64,000 nt of DNA from Hydrogenophilales bacterium 28-61-23 (GTDB lineage Bacteria > Pseudomonadota > Gammaproteobacteria > Burkholderiales > Thiobacillaceae). This document shows positions 38,759 to 47,570 of the stretch, one piece after another. Under the pieces are notes generated by a model. It had not been told where the DNA came from. It saw nothing but the letters and a program-made list of their open reading frames with translations, and did no database searches. Position numbers and translations under genes: made by a program. Numbering within the stretch: position 1 is the stretch's first letter; every line of letters begins with the position of its first letter. Location: NCBI GenBank assembly GCA_002281555.1, contig NCGJ01000001.1:186001-250000 (forward strand), written 5' to 3'.

Positions 38759-39385
38759 CTAATCGAAACCAAGCAACTGGACAGGGCCTGTTCCGCGCCG
38801 GATCAACTCCGGCGCAGCCCCGGTCAAATCGACCACCGTGGTCGATTCAATGCCGCAGAAACCGCTATCCAGTATCACATCGATACGATTGCCGATACGC
38901 AGCGAAATTTCTTCCGGGTCATTGAGCGGGTACTCGTCTTCGGGCAATTGCAGGGTCATCGACAGGATCGGCTCATCGAGTTCCGCCAGCAGAGAAGCCA
39001 CCACGGTATGTTCCGGCACGCGCAATCCGATAGTACTGCGCTTCGGATGTTGCAACCGGCGCGGCACTTCCTTGGTCGCTTCGAGAATGAAGGTATAGCC
39101 GCCAGGCGTGGCGGCCTTGAGCAGACGGTACTGTTTGTTGTCGACCCGGGCATAACGGGCGATTTCCGACAAATCCCGACAGATCAGGGTGAACATATGT
39201 TTGTCGTCCACGCCGCGAATGGCGCGAATGCGCTCCATGCCGTCCTTGTTGCCGATCATGCAACCGATGGCATAGCAGGAGTCGGTGGGATAAACCATGA
39301 CACCGCCCGCTTTGAGCAGTTTTACCGTCTCACGCAAATAGCGCGGCTGCGGGTTATCCGGGTGCAAGTGGAAGTGCTGGCTCAT
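38759..39385 (-). CDS. yciO: YciO/Sua5/YrdC-family protein
   Basis: This 208-residue protein belongs to the family that includes threonylcarbamoyl-AMP synthase. It carries the P-TDSCYAIGC, FTLICRDLSEI, TPGGYTFILEATKEVPRR and IGLRVPEH motifs and matches E. coli YciO, which also starts MSQ-F-HPDNPQ. That match is why I chose the ATG at 39385 over one 21 bases upstream. YciO itself is less active in tRNA modification than TsaC. Three ATGAGCC-like repeats crowd the start region. It sits between rnm and the site-2 protease. Confidence 0.92.
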   Translation of the reverse strand: MSQHFHLHPDNPQPRYLRETVKLLKAGGVMVYPTDSCYAIGCMIGNKDGMERIRAIRGVDDKHMFTLICRDLSEIARYARVDNKQYRLLKAATPGGYTFILEATKEVPRRLQHPKRSTIGLRVPEHTVVASLLAELDEPILSMTLQLPEDEYPLNDPEEISLRIGNRIDVILDSGFCGIESTTVVDLTGAAPELIRRGTGPVQLLGFD

Positions 39386-39423
39386 ATTGCTTGGCTCATG
39401 TTGCATGGCTCATATCTCGAGGC

Positions 39424-40260
39424 CTACAAATTCCAGGCTTGCCAGATGGGTTTGCATCGCTCAGGCAAGCCGGTCAAACGGCCCAACTCGCGCCCGCCTT
39501 CGCCCGGTGCGTGGAAGTCCGACCCGATTGAAGCGAGCAAGTCGAACTCGAGCGCCAGATCGGCATAGATGGGAACCTGATCGGGCGTGTGGCTGCCGGT
39601 GACCACTTCAATTCCGGCTCCGCCCAGCGCCCTGAATTCGCCGAGCAGCAAGCGCATTTTTTCGCGTCCGATCTGATAACGCCCCGGATGCGCGATTACC
39701 GCGACACCGCCGGCGGCCTGGATCCAGTTCAATGCCTCGCTCAAACTGGCCCATTCATGCGCGACGTAACCCGGCTTGCCCTTGACCAGAAATTTTTTGA
39801 ACACCGCTTTCATGTTTTTCGCCACCCCGCGCTGGATCAGGAAGCGGGCAAAGTGGGTACGGCTGATGAGTTCCTTGTTTTCCGCCAGCGCGCTGGCGCC
39901 TTCGAATGCGCCCACGATGCCCAGCCGCGCCAGTTCCGCTCCGATGCGCCGCGCACGCTCGGTTCGACCGCCCCGATTGCGCGCCAATCCATGCAGCAAC
40001 ACCGGATCGTACGGATCGACATTCAAGCCCACGACATGCAGCGTCACGTTGCCCCAGGTCACCGAGATTTCCACCCCGTGGATCAGGCGCAGGCCGACTT
40101 CCTTGGCCACGGCATCGGCCTCAGCTTGGCCGCTCAACTCATCGTGATCGGTCAAGGCCAGCACATGCACGCCCATTTCGCTGGCGCGACGCACCAGTTC
40201 GCTGGGCGACAGCACGCCATCGGAAGCGGTTGAGTGGCAATGGAGGTCGTAAATAGTCAT
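39424..40260 (-). CDS. rnm: PHP-domain phosphoesterase RNase AM/YciV type
   Basis: This 278-residue cytoplasmic metal-dependent phosphoesterase has the PHP signatures YDLHCHSTASDGVLSP near the N-terminus and ALTDHDEL. It also has IHGVEISV, AVIAHPGRY and SIGSDFHAPG. In E. coli the homologue (TrpH/YciV, now Rnm) hydrolyses 3',5'-nucleoside bisphosphates and trims 5' ends of rRNA. The reaction here is inferred from the family. It diverges from yciB and is followed on the same strand by yciO. Confidence 0.92.
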   Translation of the reverse strand: MTIYDLHCHSTASDGVLSPSELVRRASEMGVHVLALTDHDELSGQAEADAVAKEVGLRLIHGVEISVTWGNVTLHVVGLNVDPYDPVLLHGLARNRGGRTERARRIGAELARLGIVGAFEGASALAENKELISRTHFARFLIQRGVAKNMKAVFKKFLVKGKPGYVAHEWASLSEALNWIQAAGGVAVIAHPGRYQIGREKMRLLLGEFRALGGAGIEVVTGSHTPDQVPIYADLALEFDLLASIGSDFHAPGEGGRELGRLTGLPERCKPIWQAWNL

Positions 40261-40453
40261 TGAAAGTGTGTTCCCCGGCGAGTCGATTGCTTGGAGTTGT
40301 TAGGCATCCGGGTTGAGCCTATGCCGGGAATCATAGCAAAATGCCTGCCGCTGTTCTTTTGCCCGATGTCTCGCCAGTTGTTTGTGCTGCTGTTTCATCT
40401 GTGACCGACCCGCTTTTTCCCATCCCCCGGAGGCCGTTCAAAACGGCGCGCCA

Positions 40454-41059
40454 GTGAAAATCCTTTTCGACCTGTTCCCGATCATTCTGTTTTTTGTCGC
40501 CTATCAATATGGCGCTTCACACCCGGAAAATGCGACCGCATGGCTGGCGGCGCTTGGCATCGCGCTCGACAGCAACGCCAAACCGGGCGTTTTCCTCGCC
40601 ACCGTCGTCGCCATAGGCGCCACCTTTGTGCAGCTTGCATGGGCTTGGTTGAAGTATCGCAAGATCGACACCATGCTCTGGGTTTCGTTGGTGTTGATTG
40701 TCGTCTTCGGCGGCGCGACGCTTTTCCTGCACGATGAAACCTTCATCAAATGGAAACCGACCGTGCTTTACTGGTTGTTCTCTTTGTCGCTTGGCCTTGC
40801 ACCGATGCTGTTCGAGCGCAATCTGATCCGTCTGATGATGGAAAAGAATGTCACCCTGCCCGATGCGATCTGGGCCCGACTGAATATGGCCTGGGCGGCG
40901 TTCTTCCTGTTGATGGGCGTTGCCAACCTGTGGGTTGCGATGAATTTCTCCACCGACGACTGGGTCAATTTCAAGATGTTCGGCTCGATCGGCTTGATGC
41001 TGGTCTTCATTATTGGGCAGACTGTTTATCTGTCGCGCCACATCAAGGAAGAACCATGA
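40454..41059 (+). CDS. yciB: Septation protein A / inner-membrane protein YciB
   Basis: This 201-residue inner-membrane protein has five predicted helices and begins [17 protein letters not shown], the conserved YciB/IspZ start. I chose the GTG at 40454 for that reason; the upstream open frame starts at TTG and has no family similarity. YciB affects septation and envelope integrity in several bacteria. A ribosome-binding site is not obvious. Its stop overlaps the yciI start as ATGA. Confidence 0.92.
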   Translation: MKILFDLFPIILFFVAYQYGASHPENATAWLAALGIALDSNAKPGVFLATVVAIGATFVQLAWAWLKYRKIDTMLWVSLVLIVVFGGATLFLHDETFIKWKPTVLYWLFSLSLGLAPMLFERNLIRLMMEKNVTLPDAIWARLNMAWAAFFLLMGVANLWVAMNFSTDDWVNFKMFGSIGLMLVFIIGQTVYLSRHIKEEP

Positions 41060-41361
41060 ATCTGTTTTATGCCATCACCGGCGAAGATGTGCCGAATAGC
41101 CTGGAGAAACGGCTGTCCGCCCGCCCCGCCCACCTGGCCCGGCTGAATCAGCTCAAAGACGAAGGCCGCTTGCTGCTGGCCGGCCCCTTTCCCGCCATCG
41201 ACAGCCCGGACCCAGGCCCGGCCGGTTTCAGCGGCAGCCTGATCGTCGCCGCCTTCGATGGCCTTGAAGCGGCGCAAACCTGGGCCGATGCCGACCCCTA
41301 CGTCGCCGCCGGGGTTTACGCCCACGTCAGCGTCAAACCGTTCAAGAGAGTACTGCCATGA
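41056..41361 (+). CDS. yciI: YciI-like protein
   Basis: This 101-residue small protein of the YCII family has a dimeric alpha-beta ferredoxin-like fold. The sequence begins [20 protein letters not shown] and has the conserved [21 protein letters not shown] segment and [17 protein letters not shown]. The molecular role is unclear, although a His-Asp pair is conserved. It overlaps yciB and bolA by 4 bases on each side (ATGA), so the three are translated as a unit. Confidence 0.92.
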   Translation: MNLFYAITGEDVPNSLEKRLSARPAHLARLNQLKDEGRLLLAGPFPAIDSPDPGPAGFSGSLIVAAFDGLEAAQTWADADPYVAAGVYAHVSVKPFKRVLP

Positions 41362-41624
41362 ATGACACCATCAGCGAAATCAAAGCACGCCTGGCGGTAC
41401 TGTCGCCGCAACAGATCGAACTGGTCGACGAATCCGCCCTGCATGCCGGCCATGCCGGCGCCAAATCGGGCGGTGGCCATTACCAGCTCACCATCATCTC
41501 GCCCACCTTCACCGGCCAGAACACCGTCCGCCGCCATCGCGCGATCTACCAGGCCTTGGGCGATTTGATGAGCACGCGCGTGCATGCCTTGTCGATTAAC
41601 GCCTATGCTCCCGATGAACTTTGA
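41358..41624 (+). CDS. bolA: BolA-family protein
   Basis: This 88-residue BolA/IbaG-type protein shows the family pattern of an N-terminal helix ([11 protein letters not shown]) and a conserved [29 protein letters not shown] region. The end is [14 protein letters not shown]. BolA proteins pair with monothiol glutaredoxins in iron-sulphur handling, with the His of that loop as the likely cluster ligand. It is in the yciB-yciI-bolA-PPIase order widespread in Betaproteobacteria. Confidence 0.94.
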   Translation: MNDTISEIKARLAVLSPQQIELVDESALHAGHAGAKSGGGHYQLTIISPTFTGQNTVRRHRAIYQALGDLMSTRVHALSINAYAPDEL

Positions 41625-41703
41625 GAGGGCCCGATGCCCCGCATCGGGAACTCAACACCCGGCCAGTACCCTAATTCACCCCTGTCAACCACCTGGAATA
41701 GCA

Positions 41704-42540
41704 ATGAAACTGAAACTTCTGATCGCCGCCCTCTCCGCCAGCCTGATACTGCCCGTTGTCTCGGCCTATGCCGCCGAAGCCGAATCGGCGCCCGCTCCCG
41801 CAGCCCCGGCTGCCGAGGCCGACAAGCCCCTGGCCGTGGTCAACGGCGTCGCCCTGCCGCGGATATTCGCCAACTTCGTGCGTCAAGACCGGGTAAACCG
41901 GGGTGCGGCGCCGGAAACGCTGACCGACGAAGCGATTCGGGATGCCACCATCACGGCGGAGATACTGGCTCAGGAAGCCATGCGCAAAGGCCTGGATAAA
42001 GGCCCCACCCTGCTGGCCGCGCTGGAGTTTCAGAAAAAACAGCTGCAGAGTCAGGCAATGATCGAAGATTTCGTGCGCAACCATCCGATCAGCGAAGAGA
42101 CCCTTAAAACCGAGTACGACAGAGCGCAAGCCAAGGCCGGCAATACCGAGTATCGCGCGCGCCACATTCTGGTCAACGACGAAAAAGAGGCGAAGGCCAT
42201 CGTCGCAAAACTGACGGCGGGCAAAAAAGCCAAGTTCGAGGATCTGGCCAGGAAAGAATCCAAAGACACCTCCGCCGGCAATGGCGGCGACCTGGGCTGG
42301 ACCTTGCCGGCAAATCTGGTGCCGGAATTCGCCAACGCGATGGTCAAGCTGAAAAAAGGCGAGATCACCAAAGAGCCGGTACAAACCCAATTTGGCTGGC
42401 ATGTGATTCGACTGGAAGAGACTCGCAAACTGGATTTCCCCGCCTACGACAAGATCAAAGGCCGTATCGCCAACCAGTTGCAACAGCAGCAATTGCGCAA
42501 GTACGTTCAGGAACTGCGCGCGGGCGCCAAGATCGAGTAA
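41704..42540 (+). CDS. Periplasmic parvulin-type peptidyl-prolyl isomerase
   Basis: This 278-residue foldase has a signal peptide (about residues 1-23, ending AYA), an Ala/Pro-rich linker, a SurA-like N-terminal helical region and a parvulin (PPIC) domain at about residues 150-245. Conserved elements are YRARHILVNDEKEAKAIV, SAGNGGDLGWTLPANLVPEF and VQTQFGWHVIRLEE. It resembles PrsA/PpiC-type chaperones and lacks the second PPIase domain of SurA. The start is the ATG at 41704, 79 bases after bolA. Confidence 0.92.
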   Translation: MKLKLLIAALSASLILPVVSAYAAEAESAPAPAAPAAEADKPLAVVNGVALPRIFANFVRQDRVNRGAAPETLTDEAIRDATITAEILAQEAMRKGLDKGPTLLAALEFQKKQLQSQAMIEDFVRNHPISEETLKTEYDRAQAKAGNTEYRARHILVNDEKEAKAIVAKLTAGKKAKFEDLARKESKDTSAGNGGDLGWTLPANLVPEFANAMVKLKKGEITKEPVQTQFGWHVIRLEETRKLDFPAYDKIKGRIANQLQQQQLRKYVQELRAGAKIE

Positions 42541-42571
42541 GGCCTAAGGCGACTGAAACAGGCTGCCGGGT

Positions 42572-42796
42572 TCAGGCATATTCATCGATCGAACCCGGGT
42601 ACTTGTCGTCTTCCAGAACCGCCGGACTTACCGGCGGTTCTGTTTTTTGCCGCTCGCGCTGACGTTTTCGCCTCAGATGTTCGCGCCAGTGCTTCAGCGG
42701 CGCATCGGAATGTTCATCCAGCCCGGGCGCAATTCGCCCATCGTCGTAAACGGGGCCGATCCGGTCGAGTGGCGCGGCGACTCGGGCTTGGGTCAC
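42572..42796 (-). CDS. Hypothetical small protein at the end of the flagellin glycosylation island
   Basis: This 74-residue frame begins at GTG 42796 and gives a basic, Arg-rich protein (HWREHLRRKRQRERQ) with an acidic C-terminus ending GSIDEYA. The frame is open further upstream, inside the glycosyltransferase gene. No Shine-Dalgarno is visible and no family is recognised. It lies 10 bases after the stop codon of the giant glycosyltransferase on the same strand, so it may be the last cistron of that operon. Confidence 0.4.
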   Translation of the reverse strand: MTQARVAAPLDRIGPVYDDGRIAPGLDEHSDAPLKHWREHLRRKRQRERQKTEPPVSPAVLEDDKYPGSIDEYA

Positions 42797-42806
42797 GGGG
42801 ATCGAT

Positions 42807-45800
42807 TCACGGCAACCAGGCCTTGGCCCAGACGTCCAGGTTGTCCTCAAGAATCCAGTTGGCATTGATGTAGTCGCGCAACGCATCGCCGCGCCGCGCC
42901 AGTTCATCGCGGTCGGCAACATGGCCGCGGATGGCATCGACCCAGTCCTTGAAGCGGTTGGACACGCGGGTCACCGGATAGTCGCCGCGATAGGGCGTGA
43001 GGTCGGTGCAGATCACCGGGTAACCCAGCACGCCATATTCCAGCAGCCGCAAATGGCTCTTGCCATGATTGAACGGGACATCCTCCAGCGGCGCGACAGC
43101 CAGATCGAGGTCGAGACTGGCCAGTTTGGCGGGGTATTCGTCGAGGGCGACACCGGCATGGAATTCCGCCACATACGGGCGGATATTCGCCGGGCACATG
43201 CCCAGAAACACCCAATCCACCTCTTTTGCCGTGGCCTTGACCACATCGAAAATCACGGCCAGATCGCCATCGTGGGTCACGCTGCCGGCCCAGCCGACGC
43301 GGGCTTTCTTGCGATGCATGCGCTCAGGCTGCAATTTCCCCCAGCGGCTGCGTTCGATGTAGTTCTGTACCACGACAATGTCCGCGCAATAGCCCTTGTA
43401 TTCCTCGGCCAGGAATTCGGTCGAAACAATGAATCGGTGGCACAGGGAAATACCCTTGCGGAAGCGCTTGTGCAGATCTTTCTGCTCGACAAAATGCTTC
43501 TTGCGGATGCTGCGGATCGGGATATTGGTAATCAGGTCGTCGATCTCGTAAACCCTGAAAGCCTGGCTGTGGCGTATGTAGCGCGCGATGAAATCGAGCT
43601 GGTGCGGGTCGACCTGGCGTTGCAACAGGATGACATCGGGCTCCATGCGGAACAGTTCGGGCGGGGTCAGGTAGTTGCCGGTGTCCCAGCCCATGATTTT
43701 CCCGGCGTCGTTCAGCGCCCGCATCGGCGCGACGATGCGGTACTCGCCGCAGCCGAAGCGGTCGGCGGGGTGCGCCAGAATGCGCGGACGCGGGCGCCAG
43801 TCCGGATCCCAGGCCAGAGCCGGGGCGATCTCGATCAGGAAATCGCGTCCATGGGTGGACAGGTTGCGGTTGTAGGCCGGATCGAAGGCGACATCGTGCC
43901 GCCAGGTGTCGAAGAAACGATTCTGCTCCTCGCTGAAACGCGCCACCTTGGCGGCATGCGCGCTGGCTTCGGTGGCGCCCTTCTGGCTGACCGAACCTTC
44001 ATGCAGAACGCGTGCATGCGGAGTGAATACGGTGCGATAGCCCTTGCGGCCCAAGCGCTGGCAGAAGTCGGCGTCGTTGTAGGAAACCGCGAAGCGGGTC
44101 TCATCGAAACCGTCCAGTTCCAGATACAGCGAACGCTTCACCAGCATGCAGGCCGCGGTTACCGCGGAAAACTCCTGAGCCAGTTTGAGACGGCCGAAAT
44201 AGCCGTTGTCGTCGGCCGGATGGTCGATGAACGGATGGTCGGCGGGCGCATCGTTCATGCCCAGAATCACGCCGGCGTGCTGAATCTTGCCATCCGGATA
44301 GAACAGCTTGGCGCCGACCGCGCCGACATCCGCTTGTTGCGCGATACCCAGCATTTCCTCCAGCCATTCCTCGTGCAGGATCGCGGTATCGTTGTTCAGC
44401 AGCAGCAGGTATTCGCCTTGCGCCTCGCGCGCGGCGCGGTTGTTCATGGCGGAGAAATTGAACGGCCCGGCGCAATCCAGAACACGCAAGCGCGGCGAAT
44501 TGAGCGCGCGCAATTCGTCCAGATAGGCCACCGCCTCCGGCTCGTCGCTGCCGTTGTCGAGCACCAGGATTTCGCAGTTGGAATAGCCGGTGCCTTCGAT
44601 CAGCGAGGTCAGACAACGGCGCAGGAATTCGACCTGGTTTTTGCTCGGAATCAGGATGGACACCAGTGGGTTGCCGAGCACCGGGTAACGCACATGCAGC
44701 GTTCCGGGCAGCAGGCCCTCATCCAGGCTTGCCAGCAGCCCGCAACGGGCCAGATGCGCCGCCAGCGCGCGCCGATGCACATCCCCGATTTCTTCCGCGC
44801 CGTCCCGCTTGCGTCCGCCTTCGGCATGGCGGTGATAAAGCACATCGGCCAGATGGGCGATACCGGCATGGCCGACTTGCTCCCACGCGCGCAGGACCAG
44901 ATCGAATGCTTCGACGCCTTCCAGATTCAGATCGAAACCGTTCAATTGCGCGAACAGATCGCTTCGACACAACAGCAATCCGCCCACCGCGAAGGGCGCG
45001 CCACGCAGCATTTCCAGATTGAAATCGGTCTTGAAAAACGGCGTGGAATGCGCGTCCTCGGCATCGACCTGATCTTCATCGCTGTACAGCACGCGCAGTT
45101 CGTGATGCCGGTCGGCCTTGTCGGCAAAGGTGAACAAGGCGTGCGGCGCCAGCTTGTCGCCGGCCTCCCACATGCCCACCCATTGCGCGGGCGTTTCCAG
45201 CAAGGCGCGGTTGGCCGCCGCCAGTTGCTTGTCCGGCGTGGCCTGGATCCATTCGATCGATGCCACCTCCTGGTAGGCGGAATGCGCCGGGCCGGTCGCG
45301 ACGATGCTCAGATGCCAGTCCGGGTAGAACTGATGGCCGAGCGACTTGATGTTGTTGGCCAGATGTTCTTCCCGGCCCTCGGGCACGATGATGGCGAGAT
45401 GGAAGCGCGGCCGGCTTGCGAACGCTTCCATGCGTTCCGCGATCCAGAGCGCATCCCGCTTCAGATAGGAATGGCCCAGTTGCCAGAGTTGATAGAAGTC
45501 CTGCTCCACGCCGGCTGTCGCGCCCGCGGGCAGCGGCTTGGCCAGCAGCATGATCTGCAACGCCTTGAGATCCTCGAACTCCTCGTCGCCGACATCCTTC
45601 AGGATGATTTTGTCGGTTTCCACCGTGCTGCAACCGGGCGGGCGGGTCAGATTTTCGAATCCGGCGGCAAGGGTGCGGGCGGTGCGGCTGACTTCGTAGC
45701 CGGTCTCGCGGAACATGCGCAACATCTCGGCGCGGGTGAACCAGCGGATATGGGTGATGTCGAGCAGGCCTTCCTTGGCATACGGAAAGCGGCCGCCGGC

Positions 45801-47570
45801 GAGTTCGTTCAGCAGCCATAGATTGCGCGCATTGGGAATGCTGGCGAGCACCTGGGCATCGTCGGTCAATAACGGACGCAAATGCAGCAACGCCGACCAG
45901 GGATCGTAAATATGCTCCAGCACATCGGCGACGATCACCGTGTCGATGCTGCCGGGCAGGATGCCATGTTCGGCGAAATCGACGTCTTCCAGCTTCTGCT
46001 CCAGCACCAGATCGATGCGCTCGCGCGCCTTTTCGGCCGCCGGCGCCGACAACTCGATGCCGCCGACCCAGCAATCGGGATGCCGAGTCTTGAGGTATTG
46101 GCCGGTAGCGCCAGCCGCGCAGCCGATATCCAGCACCCGGCGCGGTATATGTTCCATCAGCTCGAGCAGGTCGCTGCGCGGACGGTCGTGATAAAGCCCC
46201 ATCAGCTCGGCGTCTTCCAGATTGGACAAACGCTCCCAGACGTAGCCATCGGCCGGACGCTGGGCATGCTCCGAAGCCGCGTCGGCGAAAGGACGCGCCA
46301 TATCGCACATCAGTTGCGCGACCCGCTCGCTGCCGCTGCCATCGACGCTGACGTTGTAATTGGGCGCTTTGAGCGCCATCAGTTCGAGCAGGCTGGCGCG
46401 CAATTCGGCGTCGGACAGCACCATCTCCAGCATCGGGGCCAGTTCGTTCGGGGCGGCTTCCAGAATGCCGGACTCGGCGTCGAAGCTGGGGCCCATGCGC
46501 AGGCCCAGTTCGTTCATCAGATTGATCGCCGGCGTTCCGGCCAGCATGGCTTCCACGGACAGATTGGAGTCGACCGAGACCAGTACATCGGCGGCGGTGA
46601 CCAGCAATTTGGTGTCGTCCTGGGTATAGACGTATTGCGCCGGCCCAAGGCCGGCGGCGCGCGCCAGACGATCCGTGCTGTCACGGCCATGCGCGACATT
46701 GGAGGGACGGTCCTTGATGACGATATTGATCGCGCGCCCGGCGTCGATCAGCGCGCGGCAGGCGAGCAGAAACGTCGCCAGCGTCTCATCGTAAATGGCG
46801 GCATAGGAAGCCGCCGTGTAAAACGCCGCCCAGGTGGTGCCGAATACCAGCAGCGGCGCGCTCGGATCCAGACCGAACTTCTCGTTCAGCGCCTCGCGCA
46901 CGCGTGGTTTCTCGGCCTTGAGACCGGCATAGACATCCCAGGCCGGATTGCCGGTCACGCGCAGCCGATCCGGGCTGATCCCGATATCGCGATAGCCTTC
47001 GCCGCCGCGTTCGCCGAAGACCGCCAGCACGTCCGCCGTGAGCGCGGCATGCACCGTATAGGGCGTGGCCAGCGCAATCCCGTGCGCCAGGTGCAGGCTG
47101 GGCACCTGATGCGCTTTTGCCCACTCGGCGGCCATGCGCCCGCCAGGCATCAGGTCCTCGTTGATCAGCAGCAGTTCAATGTTGTAAATGGCGGCGGCGG
47201 CATCCAGCGCCTCCACCAGGCACATGACTTGCTTCAGCCGCGCGACCAGATCCTTGCCCAGAACCGCGTCGAAACCTTCCGCCGCGAAGCCGTGCAGTTC
47301 GCAAAATGTCCGCCAGATCGCCTCGTTTTGCACTTCCGCGAGCTGGGCGACTTTGGCCGCCGCCGCTTCGGCGATGGCGGCGCTACGTTCCGCCGGCAGC
47401 AACTCATCCAGCGCCACCAGGCTGCTGCCTGTTTTTGCCACGATGCGCCGCAAGCTGTCGGAGCAGAAGCTGGCCGGCGCCAGCACCACGCGCGGACGAT
47501 TGGCCAGATAGCGGGGCAGGACATGCACGTTCTTGTCCCAGAGCAGGTAGATCAGCGCGGTCTGTTTCAT
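42807..47570 (-). CDS. Multidomain glycosyltransferase-methyltransferase fusion, 1587 residues
   Basis: Reading from the N-terminus, residues 1-430 resemble a GT-B-type polysaccharide transferase (HLAHGIALATPYTV, then VIKDRPSNVA and SVDSNLSVEAMLAGTPAINL). Residues 440-675 are a class I methyltransferase (VLDIGCAAGATGQYLK at 479-494, then VIVADVLEHIYDPWSA). Residues 720-1200 are tandem GT2 domains, with a DxD-like YSDEDQVD at 829-836 in the first and LVLDNGSD and LLLLNNDTAI in the second. Residues 1262-1587 are a second GT-B-like domain, ending in a GT4-type core (HGKSHLRLLEYGVLGYPVI). The gene overlaps the preceding methyltransferase gene by ATGA. By context it probably builds or transfers the flagellin glycan; acceptor and sugars are not shown by sequence. 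Confidence 0.85.
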   Translation of the reverse strand: MKQTALIYLLWDKNVHVLPRYLANRPRVVLAPASFCSDSLRRIVAKTGSSLVALDELLPAERSAAIAEAAAAKVAQLAEVQNEAIWRTFCELHGFAAEGFDAVLGKDLVARLKQVMCLVEALDAAAAIYNIELLLINEDLMPGGRMAAEWAKAHQVPSLHLAHGIALATPYTVHAALTADVLAVFGERGGEGYRDIGISPDRLRVTGNPAWDVYAGLKAEKPRVREALNEKFGLDPSAPLLVFGTTWAAFYTAASYAAIYDETLATFLLACRALIDAGRAINIVIKDRPSNVAHGRDSTDRLARAAGLGPAQYVYTQDDTKLLVTAADVLVSVDSNLSVEAMLAGTPAINLMNELGLRMGPSFDAESGILEAAPNELAPMLEMVLSDAELRASLLELMALKAPNYNVSVDGSGSERVAQLMCDMARPFADAASEHAQRPADGYVWERLSNLEDAELMGLYHDRPRSDLLELMEHIPRRVLDIGCAAGATGQYLKTRHPDCWVGGIELSAPAAEKARERIDLVLEQKLEDVDFAEHGILPGSIDTVIVADVLEHIYDPWSALLHLRPLLTDDAQVLASIPNARNLWLLNELAGGRFPYAKEGLLDITHIRWFTRAEMLRMFRETGYEVSRTARTLAAGFENLTRPPGCSTVETDKIILKDVGDEEFEDLKALQIMLLAKPLPAGATAGVEQDFYQLWQLGHSYLKRDALWIAERMEAFASRPRFHLAIIVPEGREEHLANNIKSLGHQFYPDWHLSIVATGPAHSAYQEVASIEWIQATPDKQLAAANRALLETPAQWVGMWEAGDKLAPHALFTFADKADRHHELRVLYSDEDQVDAEDAHSTPFFKTDFNLEMLRGAPFAVGGLLLCRSDLFAQLNGFDLNLEGVEAFDLVLRAWEQVGHAGIAHLADVLYHRHAEGGRKRDGAEEIGDVHRRALAAHLARCGLLASLDEGLLPGTLHVRYPVLGNPLVSILIPSKNQVEFLRRCLTSLIEGTGYSNCEILVLDNGSDEPEAVAYLDELRALNSPRLRVLDCAGPFNFSAMNNRAAREAQGEYLLLLNNDTAILHEEWLEEMLGIAQQADVGAVGAKLFYPDGKIQHAGVILGMNDAPADHPFIDHPADDNGYFGRLKLAQEFSAVTAACMLVKRSLYLELDGFDETRFAVSYNDADFCQRLGRKGYRTVFTPHARVLHEGSVSQKGATEASAHAAKVARFSEEQNRFFDTWRHDVAFDPAYNRNLSTHGRDFLIEIAPALAWDPDWRPRPRILAHPADRFGCGEYRIVAPMRALNDAGKIMGWDTGNYLTPPELFRMEPDVILLQRQVDPHQLDFIARYIRHSQAFRVYEIDDLITNIPIRSIRKKHFVEQKDLHKRFRKGISLCHRFIVSTEFLAEEYKGYCADIVVVQNYIERSRWGKLQPERMHRKKARVGWAGSVTHDGDLAVIFDVVKATAKEVDWVFLGMCPANIRPYVAEFHAGVALDEYPAKLASLDLDLAVAPLEDVPFNHGKSHLRLLEYGVLGYPVICTDLTPYRGDYPVTRVSNRFKDWVDAIRGHVADRDELARRGDALRDYINANWILEDNLDVWAKAWLP

